Shown one piece after another: positions 25,814 to 37,900 of a stretch of 64,000 nucleotides of DNA. The notes below the pieces were generated by a model. That model saw only the letters and a program-made list of their open reading frames with translations, made no database searches and was not told the origin of the DNA. The stretch is from the NCBI RefSeq assembly GCF_024763615.1, contig NC_077223.1:96100627-96164626 (forward strand), given 5' to 3'. The translations under genes and the position numbers were made by a program. Positions within the stretch are counted from its first letter, which is position 1. Every line of letters starts with the position of its first letter. The stretch is from Phlebotomus papatasi. Its lineage: Eukaryota; Arthropoda; Insecta; Diptera; Psychodidae.

Positions 25814-26194
25814 GAATTCCTCGTTCAAGGTTAGAAGTCACTAGCTTTTTGTTGGATCTCTCCAACCGGTGTTTCCCAAGCAAAAACACAACCTGATGAG
25901 CACACAGATTTGCTCTTTGAACGTGATTTTTTCCCATCTCGGAGCTCAACTCCTAAGAACTTTCCATATCATTTGGCGTACTTTGTGAATGGTGCAAATT
26001 GAAAATGCGTGTTTGAACCATTAGAGAGTATCTCAAAGAGTGTTCCGATTCAATGTGCCCAATTCTCAGACCTTGTTTTGCAGCAATAGAGTCTCGCGCT
26101 CATTTCCAAAGTGTAATCCAACTCTTAAATTGCTTAATTTAGTTGACTATTGTCTCATAAAGACACGCTTCTTTCGTTCCAGGAAAATCACAAG

Positions 26195-29100
26195 ATGCCT
26201 TATCTGCGGAAGTGCTGTTGCTGCTTCTCCCTTAAGACTGGAGGAGTCATTCTGGGATGGCTGGGAGCTGTTACTAGCTTTCTTGTGCTCGTAGTTACCA
26301 TCATTGCGCTGTGCAATGTCGATGTTTTAGTTAAAATGATCATGGAACATGCTCAAGATAATGAAGTTACATCAGATGCCATCAAAGCCTGTAAGTTTTG
26401 AAGATTTTATTTCTAGGGGAGAGCCGGAATGTTTGAGACACTTTTTATCTTTTGATTTTAAAGCATTATTTCCAAAACTCAGAAAATTGTCTTGAAATTT
26501 TGTATAACGCTTATAATCGTACACTGAGAAAATAAAGAGGGTGCGATTAACTTTTTTTCCTCAGAACTTTAACACTTTTCAGGTGTAAAAATATATCAAC
26601 ATTTTTTAATGTTAATTTTACACCTTTATAAGTGTAAAATTAGCATGAAAAAGGATAACTTTAACCCCTAATACACCTAAAAAGGGTAATATTTACACCG
26701 ATTTTGGATCAATACTGAAGGGTAAAATTAACATTTCCGGAATGTTATTTTAACTTTTCCGGATTTCTCTCAGTGCACTGAGAAAAATCCGAAAAAGTCA
26801 AAATAACATTCCGGAATGCTAATTTTACCCTGTAATTGATCCTAAAATGGTGTAAATATTACCCTTTTTAGATGTATTATGGGTTAAAGTTACCATTCTT
26901 TCATGTTGATTTTACCCTTAAAAGGTGTAAAATGAACATTAAAAATGTTGATATATTTTTACACTCAAAAAGTGTTAAAGTTATGACGAAAAAAAGTTAA
27001 TCGCAGCCTCTTTTTTTCTCAGTGTGTATATACTCGCTTCTCAAACATGCAAGCCCTCCACCATATAACTGAGGAAAATTGTAGGGGAAAGTAGAGCCAT
27101 TCAGACATGAATTTCGAATAGGAATTTTAATTTTTTTGGGAAAGAACCTGGAAGATTTTTTTCTTAAACCCGACTGAGTTTTTTCTATTTTCAAGCAAAT
27201 AACTTACTTCCATTTTTACAAGAATATCTGTTTTTTTGGGTTTCGCAAAATATTTTTCGGAACGAGGGCTTCTCTATTTGAATTTTTGCATTACACAGTA
27301 AGAAATTTTAGAAGTTTCACAAGGAAAAATTAATTTTATTAAAAAGCCCAAGGAAACGTAACTGGTTAGTCTATTGGACCAATCCCCTTTGTTTGGTAAA
27401 GCTGTATTTTATCCAGGGGGTGACATTAGCTCTGAAAAATGCGACCAGTTTTAGTGTAAAATTTTTCCGGTTTTCGTACATATTTCACGAGATATCTTCA
27501 AAACTACGTAAGTTGACAATTTGGGGTTTTCGGTTGCCTCTTCGTTATTAAATTGGCTTTTATTTTGTATTACTATTTTTTGCTAATTCATTCTACAATG
27601 ACAGATAACAGCTAATATACTCAAAAGTTTTTTCAGCGCGCTAGAAACATATAGGAAACATAGAGTGTCTTTTTTAGCACTTCCTGGACATCCCACAAGA
27701 TACTGGTCAATAATTCACCTTGTTTTAGTTATCAACATCGTACAGGAGTCCTTTGACACGCACAAACAGTTTACAAAATCGATAATATTGGCTTTGGGAA
27801 AATTGAAGTTTGTATCCTTTGCGTTCTTTAGGGGACGAGAGTTCCCATGAGTTTTCCAATTTCCCAGAGGCGGAGAAAATTCTTTCTCTACAAAAGTATC
27901 ATATTTGACCACTAACTAAGACTTACAATAAAGTGAGTTTTACTGAAATTCGTTCGCTGAATATGTTGTGGTCCGGAAAGAGTTAAGACATGTTTTTGAC
28001 AGGAATTACATTTATTCGAAATTGGTACTTTTAGGAGTAATAAAGCCTAACAAAGAGCTACTAGGAAGTAAAAAAAATAGTTCATGAAGAGCATTCAGAT
28101 AACAAGATACGGATTTAAACCTAGATCCTTCTCTTCCTTTATTTCTAATACAATGTTTTGGATCATGTTAACTCCTTCTTCAAGTATCCAAGCATACAAG
28201 GTATAACATTCGACATACTTTGTAGATCTGCTGAAGGAACCAACAAGATCTGAATCGTTGTATTAGTAGTAAAGAGAGAGAAGAATCTATATCTAAATCC
28301 GTGTCTTTTTCTAAATTTATTCATCTTCCGACCGAGCATCAAATTATAAAGGAAGGCTTTAGATATGAAGGGAACACATTCAAAGTCATGGTTTCTAGAC
28401 CTGTTATATTTGCGCTTAGGGTTAGTTTTTGTTTCGATTTTGCCAAATTTACAGGGAACAAGAGTCCGTCTCCAAATCAAGACGATAAGACTGATTGCTT
28501 AAAAAAATCTACAATTTTTCATTCAAACTTTCATGTTTCTCTCAATCCTTCAGTTCTTCAGAAAGATATTCGAAGCCAACTCTGAAGCGTTCTAAGGAAA
28601 GATTCAATATAACCATAATTGTCTTGAACTTCTTTGTCTTCAGACCCGAAATTGATGCCACGTTCCTTCATAATGGATTGCAAAATGGCTTTGCACAATT
28701 TATCTCACGTTTGCTAAATATGATCGTAACTGTACGGCTCTCAGATCATTGTGAACGGAAACGTTCTCTACTGAATCACTATTGATAATTCCTTTAATTG
28801 CTCGGAGAAGCTGTATCTTGGCATTCAAGACCTAATTTTGTTGATCAGCAATTTGACCGATTTGGATCGTAATTTAACCGATGAACCAGCTTTTCTCCAT
28901 CTTGTGTTTCAGCCAAACTCTCCCATTACTGAAGAGGGTTGATCAATTCACGCCGAAGTTTCACGCATCCTAGAATAGTACTCCCTCTGTCCCGAAATAA
29001 GTCGTACGTTCTTTCATATAAAATGTACTAGCAAACGTACGACATATTTCGGGACAGAGAGAGTACTACAGTTTTCTCTTGTAAGCTCTTCGAAATTCTC

Positions 29101-30694
29101 AGGTTCTTAGTGTTGTTCCTTCATGTGAATTTTTGGTTCTCAAATATCCCCTGTAGGGGAATTCTGTAATTATCGTGGCATTGTCACGCGTGAGTTCGAA
29201 ACCTGACAATGCCATTCGTGCTTTTTTTGTCATATCATGACATCAGAATCGCATTTTCGGAAAAGCTCTCCTAAGACTCCTAAGATTCGAACCCAATTTG
29301 TCATGGCATTGCCAGAGCATTAGGGGAATTCTGTAATGGTCTGGCAATGCCATATGACAAATTGGGTTCGAATCCTAGGAGAGATTTTTCGAAAATGCGA
29401 TTCTGTAGCCGTGACATTGCCATTTCAGCTCACGTGGCATTGTCAGAAATCACATATTTGAAATTTCTGGCAATTCAAATGACAATGAATTTTGTGAAAC
29501 AAATCAACCAAGATGTACTGTATTTTCATAAAATCATCAAGTAAAGGGATTTCATAAAAAATTCAATGAATTGCATTTTCGAACTCATATGATATGACAA
29601 AAAAGTTTGAATGGAATTGTCAGGTTTCGAACTCACGCGTGACAATGTCACGAAAATTACAGAATTCCCCTACTGATCAGGTTTGAAAAGGGAAAATCTT
29701 CCTCCTGAACATGTGTTTAGTACTTTACTGTTCTAAAATGCCTCTATATTATCGACTTTTCTTTGTTTTGGTTCCTGTCTTGACTGTTATCTCGAGTCCT
29801 GGCTGTATTGTAATCCACCAAACAGTCGTGAAAGGAACCAACACAAGAAAAGTCGATTATGTAGAAGCACTTGAGAACAGTAAAAAGCTAAAAAAGTAAT
29901 TTACTAAATGTAAATTACTTAAATGCAGTATAAATTGCATAAATACAGTAAATGCTAATTTACTCCAGAGAAGGGAAGGATATTTTCTTAGGCGGGGTTT
30001 AATACGACGATCTTTGTTAAAAAATCTCCTCAATTCTTCCGGTGTTCGTCAGAAAATTTTCCTCTTTCAAATTAAAAGAATCAGGTTGTTTCTCCAAAGC
30101 TTTCGACTTTTAATTTGAAAGAGGAAAATTTTCTAACGAACACCGGAAGAATTGAGGAGATAGTTTGCCGTCAGACTCCAGAAAAAGAAGATTTGTTCAA
30201 AAATCTCCTCGATCTTTGTCCCGATATTATCCGCGAAGATTATCAAAATTACTGGATTTTTTTTTTTCAAAAAGAAAAAGAAGAATTTAATTTTCCAATT
30301 TATATTTTCAGACCTTCAAATTGGCCTCGGGGTGTACATTGCAATGTCCTTGGTTGCATTGATATCAGCATCCCTGCTAATCGCTGGTGCAGTTCGACGC
30401 AATCGCTATCTTCTCCTGCCGTGGCTCATCTCAGGAGCCATCAATCTCGCCGTGGGTCTCATCATTACCATGGTCCAGGTGGCTATGACAATGTCAGAGA
30501 ACGTTGCAGAAGGCTTCATCACGCTCGTCTTCATGTTGGTGATGTACGGCTTTGGGGTCTATATCTGGCTGGCCATCATGTCCCTCTTCCAGGAATTGCG
30601 CCAGGAAGAATGCAACGGAGTTGGTGCTGCAGCTCTTATCTACAAAGCTCCACCAGCCAATGATGGACTACCAGCATACTCAGGCCTTGCCTAA
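26195..30694 (+). CDS. Four-transmembrane protein with N-terminal cysteine cluster (LAPTM/DUF4728-like)
   Basis: Predicted 192-aa membrane protein. Coding exons are 26195-26390 and 30312-30694, joined in frame across a 3.9 kb intron. The start MPYLRKCCCCFSLKTG follows the acceptor CGTTCCAG directly; the run of four cysteines is a likely palmitoylation site. TM1 is about residues 18-41 (GVILGWLGAVTS..). After a ~30-residue loop come TM2 (YIAMSLVALISASLLIAG), TM3 (LLLPWLISGAINLAVGLII) and TM4 (FITLVFMLVMYGFGVYIW). The C-terminus is short and proline-rich (PPANDGLPAYSGLA), reminiscent of the PY tails of lysosomal LAPTM proteins. The topology fits small insect tetraspan families of unknown function; the family name is a tentative recognition. 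The 3' UTR runs to a poly(A) signal near 31151. It converges on Dop1. Confidence 0.85.
26522..26775 (-). mobile_element. CACTA/EnSpm-derived MITE, copy b (254 bp)
   Basis: Starts CACTGAGAAAATAAAGAGG and ends CGGATTTCTCTCAGTG; near-identical in layout to the copy at 9493-9746. It abuts the next copy with no spacer. Confidence 0.87.
26776..27024 (+). mobile_element. CACTA/EnSpm-derived MITE, copy c (249 bp, inverted)
   Basis: Starts CACTGAGAAAAATCCGAAAA and ends CCTCTTTTTTTCTCAGTG, so it runs in the same orientation as the 7-kb element. It directly joins copy b, giving a ~503-bp palindrome. Confidence 0.87.
27085..28980. other. Intron sequence of the four-TM gene, nothing recognised
   Basis: Several small ORFs occur on both strands but none shows a domain, codon bias or splice-consistent extension. 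One orphan MITE-like end (TAGGGGAAAGTAGAGCC) sits at 27084. Confidence 0.4.
28981..29063. mobile_element. Stowaway-like MITE (83 bp)
   Basis: TA (28979-28980), then CTCCCTCTGTCCCGAAATAA, and on the right ATATTTCGGGACAGAGAGAG followed by TA (29064-29065). The arms, about 30 bp including GTCGTACGTT, are complementary over nearly the whole element. The CTCCCTCYGTCCC end is the hallmark of plant Stowaway MITEs of the Tc1/mariner superfamily. Confidence 0.8.
29155..29670. mobile_element. TA-flanked MITE, GGGGAATTCTGTAAT family (516 bp, nested)
   Basis: About 60 bp of near-perfect inverted ends (GGGGAATTCTGTAATTATCG.. with GTCACGCGTGAGTTCGAA) are flanked by TA at 29153-29154 and 29671-29672. A second GGGGAATTCTGTAATGGTCT end at 29323 and the inverted GAACCCAATTTGTCATGGCA at 29288 show a related copy inside it. 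Confidence 0.75.
30024..30161. repeat. 55-bp near-perfect hairpin upstream of the last four-TM exon
   Basis: Arms 30024-30078 and 30107-30161 are complementary with a single mismatch, around a 28-nt loop. They include CTCAATTCTTCCGGTGTTCG and its complement. The hairpin lies ~150 bp before the acceptor at 30311. A spurious ORF spans it. Confidence 0.75.
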
Positions 30695-31175
30695 ATATCT
30701 CTAGCCACTAGCTCCTGAATCCTTTATACACCTTTCCCACTCTGTATATCAAAAACAAATCTTTTTGTATATCTCTATAACTTGTGAAAAAAAGTACACG
30801 GCTATTTTTGTAGATTAATTAAGTGAGTACGATGGGAAAGAAGTTAAACAAAGCTGTGAATTATTCGATATAATTATATTTTCATTCACGACTTCTGTTG
30901 AATAAGTGCCGCAAAGGCTTCGTGTTCTTTCCATAAGAATACGCAAAGTTTCTCAGTTTTTTTTCTATAAATTTAAAATTGGAATATTGAATGTGTGTGA
31001 AATAAGGTTTTTACAGCATTATGATAACGAATTTATATAAATGGAGAAATATATGATTCAAGAAGATGTGAGAGAGAAACACTTGCTCTCATTGAGAAGC
31101 AAGTGGTATATTTTTGAATTTTGTTTTATTTTTTATCTCACAGTTTTATAAATAAAAATTCAGTCTTAATATATA
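30695..31175 (+). other. 3' UTR of the four-TM gene
   Basis: From the stop TAA to just past AATAAA at 31151-31156, followed by AT-rich sequence. The exact cleavage site is not visible. Confidence 0.5.
31151..31156 (+). promoter_or_regulatory. Poly(A) signal of the four-TM gene
   Basis: AATAAA 457 nt after the stop codon, the first canonical signal downstream. Confidence 0.5.
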
Positions 31176-31827
31176 CAAAATTTTCGTTTTATTTCTGCAA
31201 TGTCGTTTTTGTCTGTAATTCTGAGACTTGGTTTTGCTCAAGAGTTTTTGCTAAAAAAAACTAATTAACAGATTGCGGCTTAAATTGACCATAACTGTGA
31301 CACTTAAAATGATAAAAATTAGTCTAGAAATAATTTACAGTAGGGTGGAATGAACACCTCTTCAACAGGGAACCCTTATTGACACTTTAGTCAAAATATT
31401 GAAATTTATTTAATGTATCTTATAAAATGTAAGTAATATGTCGTTTTTTCATTAATCTACGTTTTTCGATAAGGGTAAGTGATCAAATTTCGTATTCCAA
31501 ATAGGTTTTTCTTTCACCCTAATTGCTTTAAATAAATTCTAAGAATAAAATGTTTGTCCACAAAACACCGTTGGAGAGTATCCATCAAACTCACAGAATG
31601 TTTCGGAGAGAGGCAGTCCATAATGAATCCGTAATGAGTTAAAGAAATCCTTAATTAGTGCTAATCACGCGATTATATCAATCTCTTTGTCTTTTGGCGA
31701 CATAAAAGGTGATATGTCACCTCAGACTTTTAATACTACTACCCCTATTACCAATAGCGTAACTTGGAAGACGTTTGCGTTGTATCTCGACCTAAAGCCT
31801 ATTTTCCACATTTCCAAAAAAAAGATA

Positions 31828-33114
31828 GGGGAGACCGGGGAGGTTTGGGACAGGGGTAGTGTGAGACAAGGCGATTTTTTCAATTAATTTTTGAAATAAA
31901 TGGGATTTAACCATTACTGTATCGTAGGCAATATTAAGATGTATCTTGCTTGACTAAAAAAATGGATAACATCAGTTTTATTGTTTTAATCCTATGAACA
32001 TTTTTTTTAAAAATAGATAAAAATCGTATATTTTGACGTCTCAGTTTTCCTCTTTGTATTTTATATCAGAGATATATAATCAAAAATTTTTTTTATCTCA
32101 TTAGGTAGCAGTGTAATCTGGGAACATATTTCTATAAAAGTTTCAGAGATTATACGCTCTTGTTTTTTATATAAAGATTTTAAATACCAAAATTACACGT
32201 GGGGATGTTTGGGACACCTGAAAGGGGATGAATGGGACGTTGATTTTCGACAATATTGTAGGTGGTATGCAATTGTTTATTGTCAAAATGAAGAGTAATG
32301 CCCAGTTTCTACTGGAAATCTCCCTCCTCTCGTGCAAAGTTTACCAGTGGAGTAGATTTCTCTAACTACAGGGACAATTAAACTATCAATGTCTTGGGAA
32401 TCAATAATTCCTTCTCAGATGATATTCGATCTTTGCCCAATCTAGTTAAAAACTATTTTTTTCGAAAATTTCTCGAACAAGTTCTCCAGAAAAGGCAAGA
32501 CGAGAGATAATTCAGAGAAATAATGTGAAAACAGGTACCATGCAGTTGTCGTAAAATCAAACAGGAATCCATCAATGAGTTCAAAACTAAGAGTTGCAAG
32601 AAAATCTACTCGCCTGAGGAATTTGATAATCATGATTGCAATATTTAGAATAAAAAAGCAAAAAAAGGTAGATGGAAAATAATAAGAAAATACTTTAAAT
32701 AACTGAATGACAATAAATGACACTACTGTGCAAATAAAATTGATATTAATTTCTAAGTATGAAAAAAAGATTAAACATTTTTATTTCGATTAGAAATATT
32801 TTTAATCTAGTACTTAAATTAATTAACGTGCTCCAATAATGCAAATTATGCGAGAGAAACGCATCCCAAACATCCCCTTTTGCGTCCCGTACTGCCCCAT
32901 ATCGGGGAGGTTTGGGACAAAGCGTCAAGTAAAATGTTTTATCTTCTCCAAGAAAATTCAGTTGTTTTCCAAGTTCTATCGAGTACTTTTTATAAAGTCA
33001 ATACCCATAAGTATCATATAGACCGCATAAAATTGTAATACATTAACGTGGTTTTTTGAAATAGTGTCTCAAAGTCAGAACATGAAAAAGTGTCCCAACC
33101 TCCCCGGTCTCCCC
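31828..33114 (+). mobile_element. TA-flanked GGGGAGACCGG element, 1.29 kb, copy 1
   Basis: Ends GGGGAGACCGGGGAGGTTTG and CCAACCTCCCCGGTCTCCCC are inverted, flanked by TA at 31826-31827 and 33115-33116. Almost the whole length recurs inverted at 35648-36929. Short ORFs inside are mirrored between copies but show no domain and are probably chance. Confidence 0.82.
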
Positions 33115-33116
33115 TA

Positions 33117-33854
33117 CAGCTTTTGATGTCTTAGATTAGAAGTTTAATCTTAAGAAACGCGATAGGTATCAAAAAATTCAGGATGATTTTTTTTAGGTCT
33201 AGGTCAAGAAAATAATACTTGAACACTTCTATTTGACCCCTCCTCAAATAACACTATCTCGAACCCAACCTCTTTATTTTTCCCCCTTCGCCTTTCATGT
33301 GTTCCCTATCCACAAAAATAGGTAAAAAATTAGGATTTTCTAATTTTGGAAAATATTAGCCCTGATGATATCGTTCATTTTTGGAAATGTTTTGGAGGTA
33401 GTCCAGCTGAACATTTCATCCTTTGACACCTATCACCGGAAAAATCGCCATCTTGAAATATTAAAGGTCAAATGCCTCATTTTCACCCGATTCGGTCAAT
33501 TAAATAATTAAAAGGTTAATGACTTTTTGAAACTCTCCTCTTGAACAATTTTTTACTTCAAGATGGTTTTGTGGTGATTTATAGACAAATTTAATTCGAA
33601 AATAATTTTAAATGCATCAGAAAAATTTGCGAAAAGGAATATAAGGCAGTGCTCCTTCTCGGGAGTTCGAGCAGCTCGCAAAGCCTTGGACGCTTTGCAA
33701 CCCCTATTAAGGGCCTATTTTTCAACTGATTTAATTAAATTGGAATTTCAGGGAGAGGTCTTGAAATCAGTCATGAATAGGCTGTATCCGTAAATGACTT
33801 ATCTTTCTCTTATTTACATTTCTTGTTTGTCCGTATCCTTGTAACTCTTGCCAG
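33117..33854. other. Spacer between convergent genes, nothing recognised
   Basis: Unique AT-rich DNA; no gene, RNA or shared repeat noticed. Confidence 0.4.
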
Positions 33855-34172
33855 AAGATTCTAGAATGATAACATTTTTTTTTCACAAATTTTCGATTTT
33901 AAAATCATTCTTAATACATTTTAAAATGAATAAAAATGTAGATATAGCATTGGTAGCCTATTTCGGCCACCTCATTCTCTATAGTTCCTTTCCCTTTCGG
34001 AATTCCTCCAAAGCCTTTTTCAGATCATCTTGCTCGTCAAAGCGATATTTTTTTTTGTTATTTTTTGCGTTGTATAATCTGTAGAGTATGCAAAAACTAA
34101 AAATTCATGAAAATTTGAATAACAAAAAATGTGGCCGGTATTGTAAGCTGGCCGGAATTTGGTACATTTACC
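33855..34172 (-). mobile_element. GGGTAAGTGTGCC-family MITE with pogo-like 5' fragment, copy 2
   Basis: In reverse it begins TA then GGGTAAATGTACCAAATTCC (34172 inward). It aligns with 21341-21640 over ~300 bp, including a peptide RFDEQDDLKKALEEFRKGKE followed by leucine and TAG. The other end is truncated or diverged. Confidence 0.6.
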
Positions 34173-34753
34173 CTAATTAAAGTTTAATATTTGATCATCA
34201 AATCCTTACTTACCTTTTTCTAATTTTTTCTACCAATTAATTCCGAAAGAACCCAAGAGAAACCTTATCTGAAAGCTCAAGAAATCCAAGTAAAACAAAC
34301 TAAAGTTTTTGTCTTTTTAAACATTTAATAAAATCTCACTTTTTTTTCAATATAATTTAAATATTGTTAATACAATGTTTCAGAGGTGAAGCTTCCCATT
34401 GGTCTCCAAACTCTTTCACAATTAAAACTTGTTGAGAGAATATTTACTTGCGCCAATAGTTGGTAGAAGTACGCAAAGCGCATTAGAGAAATAAATACAA
34501 AAGTTCATGGTAAAGATTTTTATCAAGCTCTTTCTCCCGCTTTTCCACTGAAAAACCCCTTTTTTCCTTCACTAAAATATAGTTATTTACACTAAAGAGC
34601 AGATACAGGGGAGTGATTTAAATTGCATTTTTTATCGATTGCACTCACATGATTTTTTATGGGATTGTTTGCTTTACTTCTTTTTTTTTGCTTTTAGTAT
34701 TATCACACAAAGTACGGAGAATAGGAAAATTCCAGTTGAGACTGGACATCATT

Positions 34754-34972
34754 TCACCTTGCAATCGATTGGGGCATCTTCTCTAGAAAGTCCGCCGCAA
34801 GGATACTTTCAATTTCTGCCAGGCAAGTTGCTACTTCTCTGTCCACATCTGCCCCAAATTGATACGGTGGCCAGGTGACACTCAAAGTAGAGAAGAATCC
34901 GTAGAGATCCTGCAGATTGGCAATACTCTGGCAAGTCAGAACTAAATGATTCTTCCTCGAACAAGCAGGTCT
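34754..34972 (-). CDS. Dop1: Dop1 last exon G
   Basis: 219 nt, acceptor GTTCGGCAG|AGACC after a T-rich tract. It encodes NHLVLTCQSIANLQDLYGFF and the conserved end DFLEKMPQSIAR with a TGA stop. It is separated from exon F by 6.7 kb and lies between the two inverted 1.29-kb elements. Confidence 0.88.
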   Translation of the reverse strand, partial: RPACSRKNHLVLTCQSIANLQDLYGFFSTLSVTWPPYQFGADVDREVATCLAEIESILAADFLEKMPQSIAR

Positions 34973-37900
34973 CTGCCGAACAAAAAACAGAAACCTCAAA
35001 TTATTATTTTCTGGAATTATTGCAATTTCACAATTTTCCCATTAATTTCATCGTCATTTAACAACGATGTTGTCTGTCGTCTCATTCGTTCATTGAGATA
35101 TAAACAACTGCTGTTAATCTATAAATAAACCTTGAGCAATGTCTTTGTGATCGCTCCAAGCAATCTTCCCGGGAAAATATTTACGTTCAATATGGGAAAA
35201 CTTTTTCTTCCATGCCAAATGAAAAATTCAAAAAGTACATCTTTTTATGATAATTCAGGGCATTAAAGGAATTCTTTGCATTTCTAAAAGTAAAAGTTTA
35301 CTATTTAATGCCAAAAGAGAATGAAAACACAACATGAAACATTCAAAGTCTTGTTAATAGCCTAATTAACCTAATTGAAGAGAAGTTTACAGAATTTACA
35401 CGAATATAAAATAGTCTGCTACATTCTAATAATCGTAATTCTAATAGGCAATTAATTTAAAAGTGATTAAATGTGTTTCTAATGGTATTAAATCCAACCA
35501 AATCTATTTGATGTTCTAACCATCCCGTAGAAAAATAGTGTTTGCAGTAGGGTAAAATGTGGAAAGCGAGACAGTTTGGAAAGTTGGACAAAGCAGTGTG
35601 AAATGTGGGACACCTCCCTAAAAACTTGATAATAAATCAATTAAGTAGGGGAGACCGGGGAGGTTTGGGGCACTTTTTCATGTTTTGACTTTGAGACACT
35701 ATTCCAAAAAACCAGGATAGGGTATTACAATTTTATGCGGTCTATAGGATATTTATGGGTATTGACTTTATAAAAAGTACTCGATAGAACTTGGAAAACA
35801 ACTGAATTTTCTTGGAGAAGATAAAACATTTTACTTGACGCTTTGTCCCAAACCTCCCCGACGTGGGGCAGTATGGGACGCAAAAGGTGATGTTTGGGAC
35901 GCGTTTGTCTCGCATAATTTGCATTATTGGAGCACATTAATTAATTTAAGTACTAGATTAAAAATATTTCTAATCGAAATAAAAATGTTTAATCTTTTTT
36001 TCATACTTAGAAATTAATATCAATTTTATTTGTACAGTAGAGTCATTTATTGTCAATCAATTATTTAAAGTATTTTCTTCTTAATTTCCATCTACCTTTC
36101 TTTTCTTTTTTTATTCTAAATATTGCAATCATGATTATCAAATTCCTCAGGCAAGTAGATTTTCTTGCAACTCTTAGTTTTGAACTCATTGATGGATTCC
36201 TGTTTGATTTTACGACAACTGCATTGTACCTGTTTTCTCATTATTTCTCTGAATTAGCTCTCGCCTTGCCTTTTCTGGAAAATTGTTCGAAAAATTTTCG
36301 AAAAAAATAGTTTTTAACTAGATTGGGCAAAGATCGAATATCATCTGAGAAGGAATTATTGATTCCCAAGACATTGATAGTTTAATTGTCCCTGTAGTTA
36401 GAGAAATCTACTCCACTGGTAAACTTTGCACGAGAGGAGGGAGATTTCCAGTAGAAACTGGGCATTACTCTTCATTTTGACAATAAACAATTGCATACCA
36501 CCTACAATATTGTCGAAAATCAACGTCCCATTCATCCCCTTTCAGGTGTCCCAAACATCCCCACGTGTAATTTTGGTATTTAAAATCTTTATATAAAAAA
36601 CAAGAGCGTATAATCTCTGAAACTTTTATAAAAATATGTTCCAAGATTACACTGCTAGCTAATGGGATAAAAAAGTTTTGATTATTTATTGCTGATATAA
36701 AATACAAAGAGGAAAACTGAGACGTCAAAATATACAATTTTTATCAATTTTTAAAAAAATGTTCATAGAATTAAAACAATAAAACTGAGGTTATCCATTT
36801 TTTTTAGTCAAGATACATCTTAATATTGCCTACGATACAGTAATGGTTAAATCCCATTTATTTCAAAAATTAATTGAAAAAATCGCCTTGTCCCACACTA
36901 CCCTTGTCCCAAACCTATCCGGTCTCCCCTATTTCAATTTTCGATAAAAAGATTATTAAACCTAATTTTATGATTATTTGAGAAGTTATAAATGCCAAAG
37001 TCATTATTAAACAATCAAAGGGTGACTTGCAAGAAAAATTAAAAAAAAAATTGTATTGCATGCGTGATATTCATAACCTATTGACATGGTAGTTGTCATT
37101 TTCTCTGTTTCTTATGAAAATTGCTAGAAAAATATCAAAATGTTTTGTTTGATTTTTTCGGCATAATTTGTGAAATATTAGGGTAAGTGTGCCAAATTTC
37201 GGTTAGCTTCTAATTTCGGCCACTTTGAGTGTAATTTCGGCCATTGAAATAAATAAATTAAAATTATGTATGTAATCTTCGAATAGTCAATGAATTCATT
37301 TTGCTTTTAAATATTTATTCATTTTAGGATGTATGAACACATAGACCGTTAAATTTTAGGTATAATTTGAATTTAAATTGCGTTGTAAAAACTCAGTGTG
37401 GAAAAAGTCTTATGCCCTAGACAGACTAACGACTAAAGTCCGAAGATGACTAAGCTCGTTCATAGCTAAGTCAGTTCCTGACACACTACAAACGAGGCTT
37501 AGCATTCACTGGTGTCCACAAAACGTGGGATTTTTGTGCAGATATTCTTATTGCAATGTACATGTACTTTATTTAAAATGAAACTACTTGTAAATTCATA
37601 TCTCGGTTAATACGTAATAATCAATATCAATTACAATTATTTGTGAGTTAGAATCTATATCGCGATTTAGCCAATTTAGGTGATATTAGTGATAAATTCT
37701 TGTTGTTACACGTGAATTGTGAAGTAAATTTACAATTATTTTCATTTACGAAGTAGTATTAGTGTGTTTCAGTGGAAATATCTGCATAAAAACCCACGAA
37801 AGTTGTGTTTTGTGAGTACCAGTAAATATTAAGCCTCGTTTTTAGAGTGTCAGGAACTGGCTTGACTATGAACGAACTTAGCCATCTCTGTACTTTAGTC

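Larger units (their letters stand above)
26416..27059. mobile_element. Small TA-flanked MITE split by two CACTA MITEs
   Basis: GGAGAGCCGGAATGTTTGAGA at the left and TCTCAAACATGCAAGCCCTCC at the right look like inverted ends of one small element, with TA at 26414-26415. About 500 of its 644 bp are the tail-to-tail MITE pair inserted in the middle. The right border is approximate. Confidence 0.45.

Noticed and set aside
29711..29899. 62-aa ORF starting MCLVLYCSKM with a hydrophobic segment
   Set aside because: It looks like a signal peptide but has no splice links, no conserved blocks and lies in the four-TM intron between MITEs.
30115..30663. 182-aa ORF overlapping the last four-TM exon
   Set aside because: It starts in the hairpin, reads through the intron acceptor and continues in the wrong frame of the exon; the spliced frame gives clear membrane segments.
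32442..36310. Mirrored 60-105 aa ORFs in the 1.28-kb inverted pair
   Set aside because: They are conserved only because the copies are near-identical; there is no domain and frames are open on both strands.
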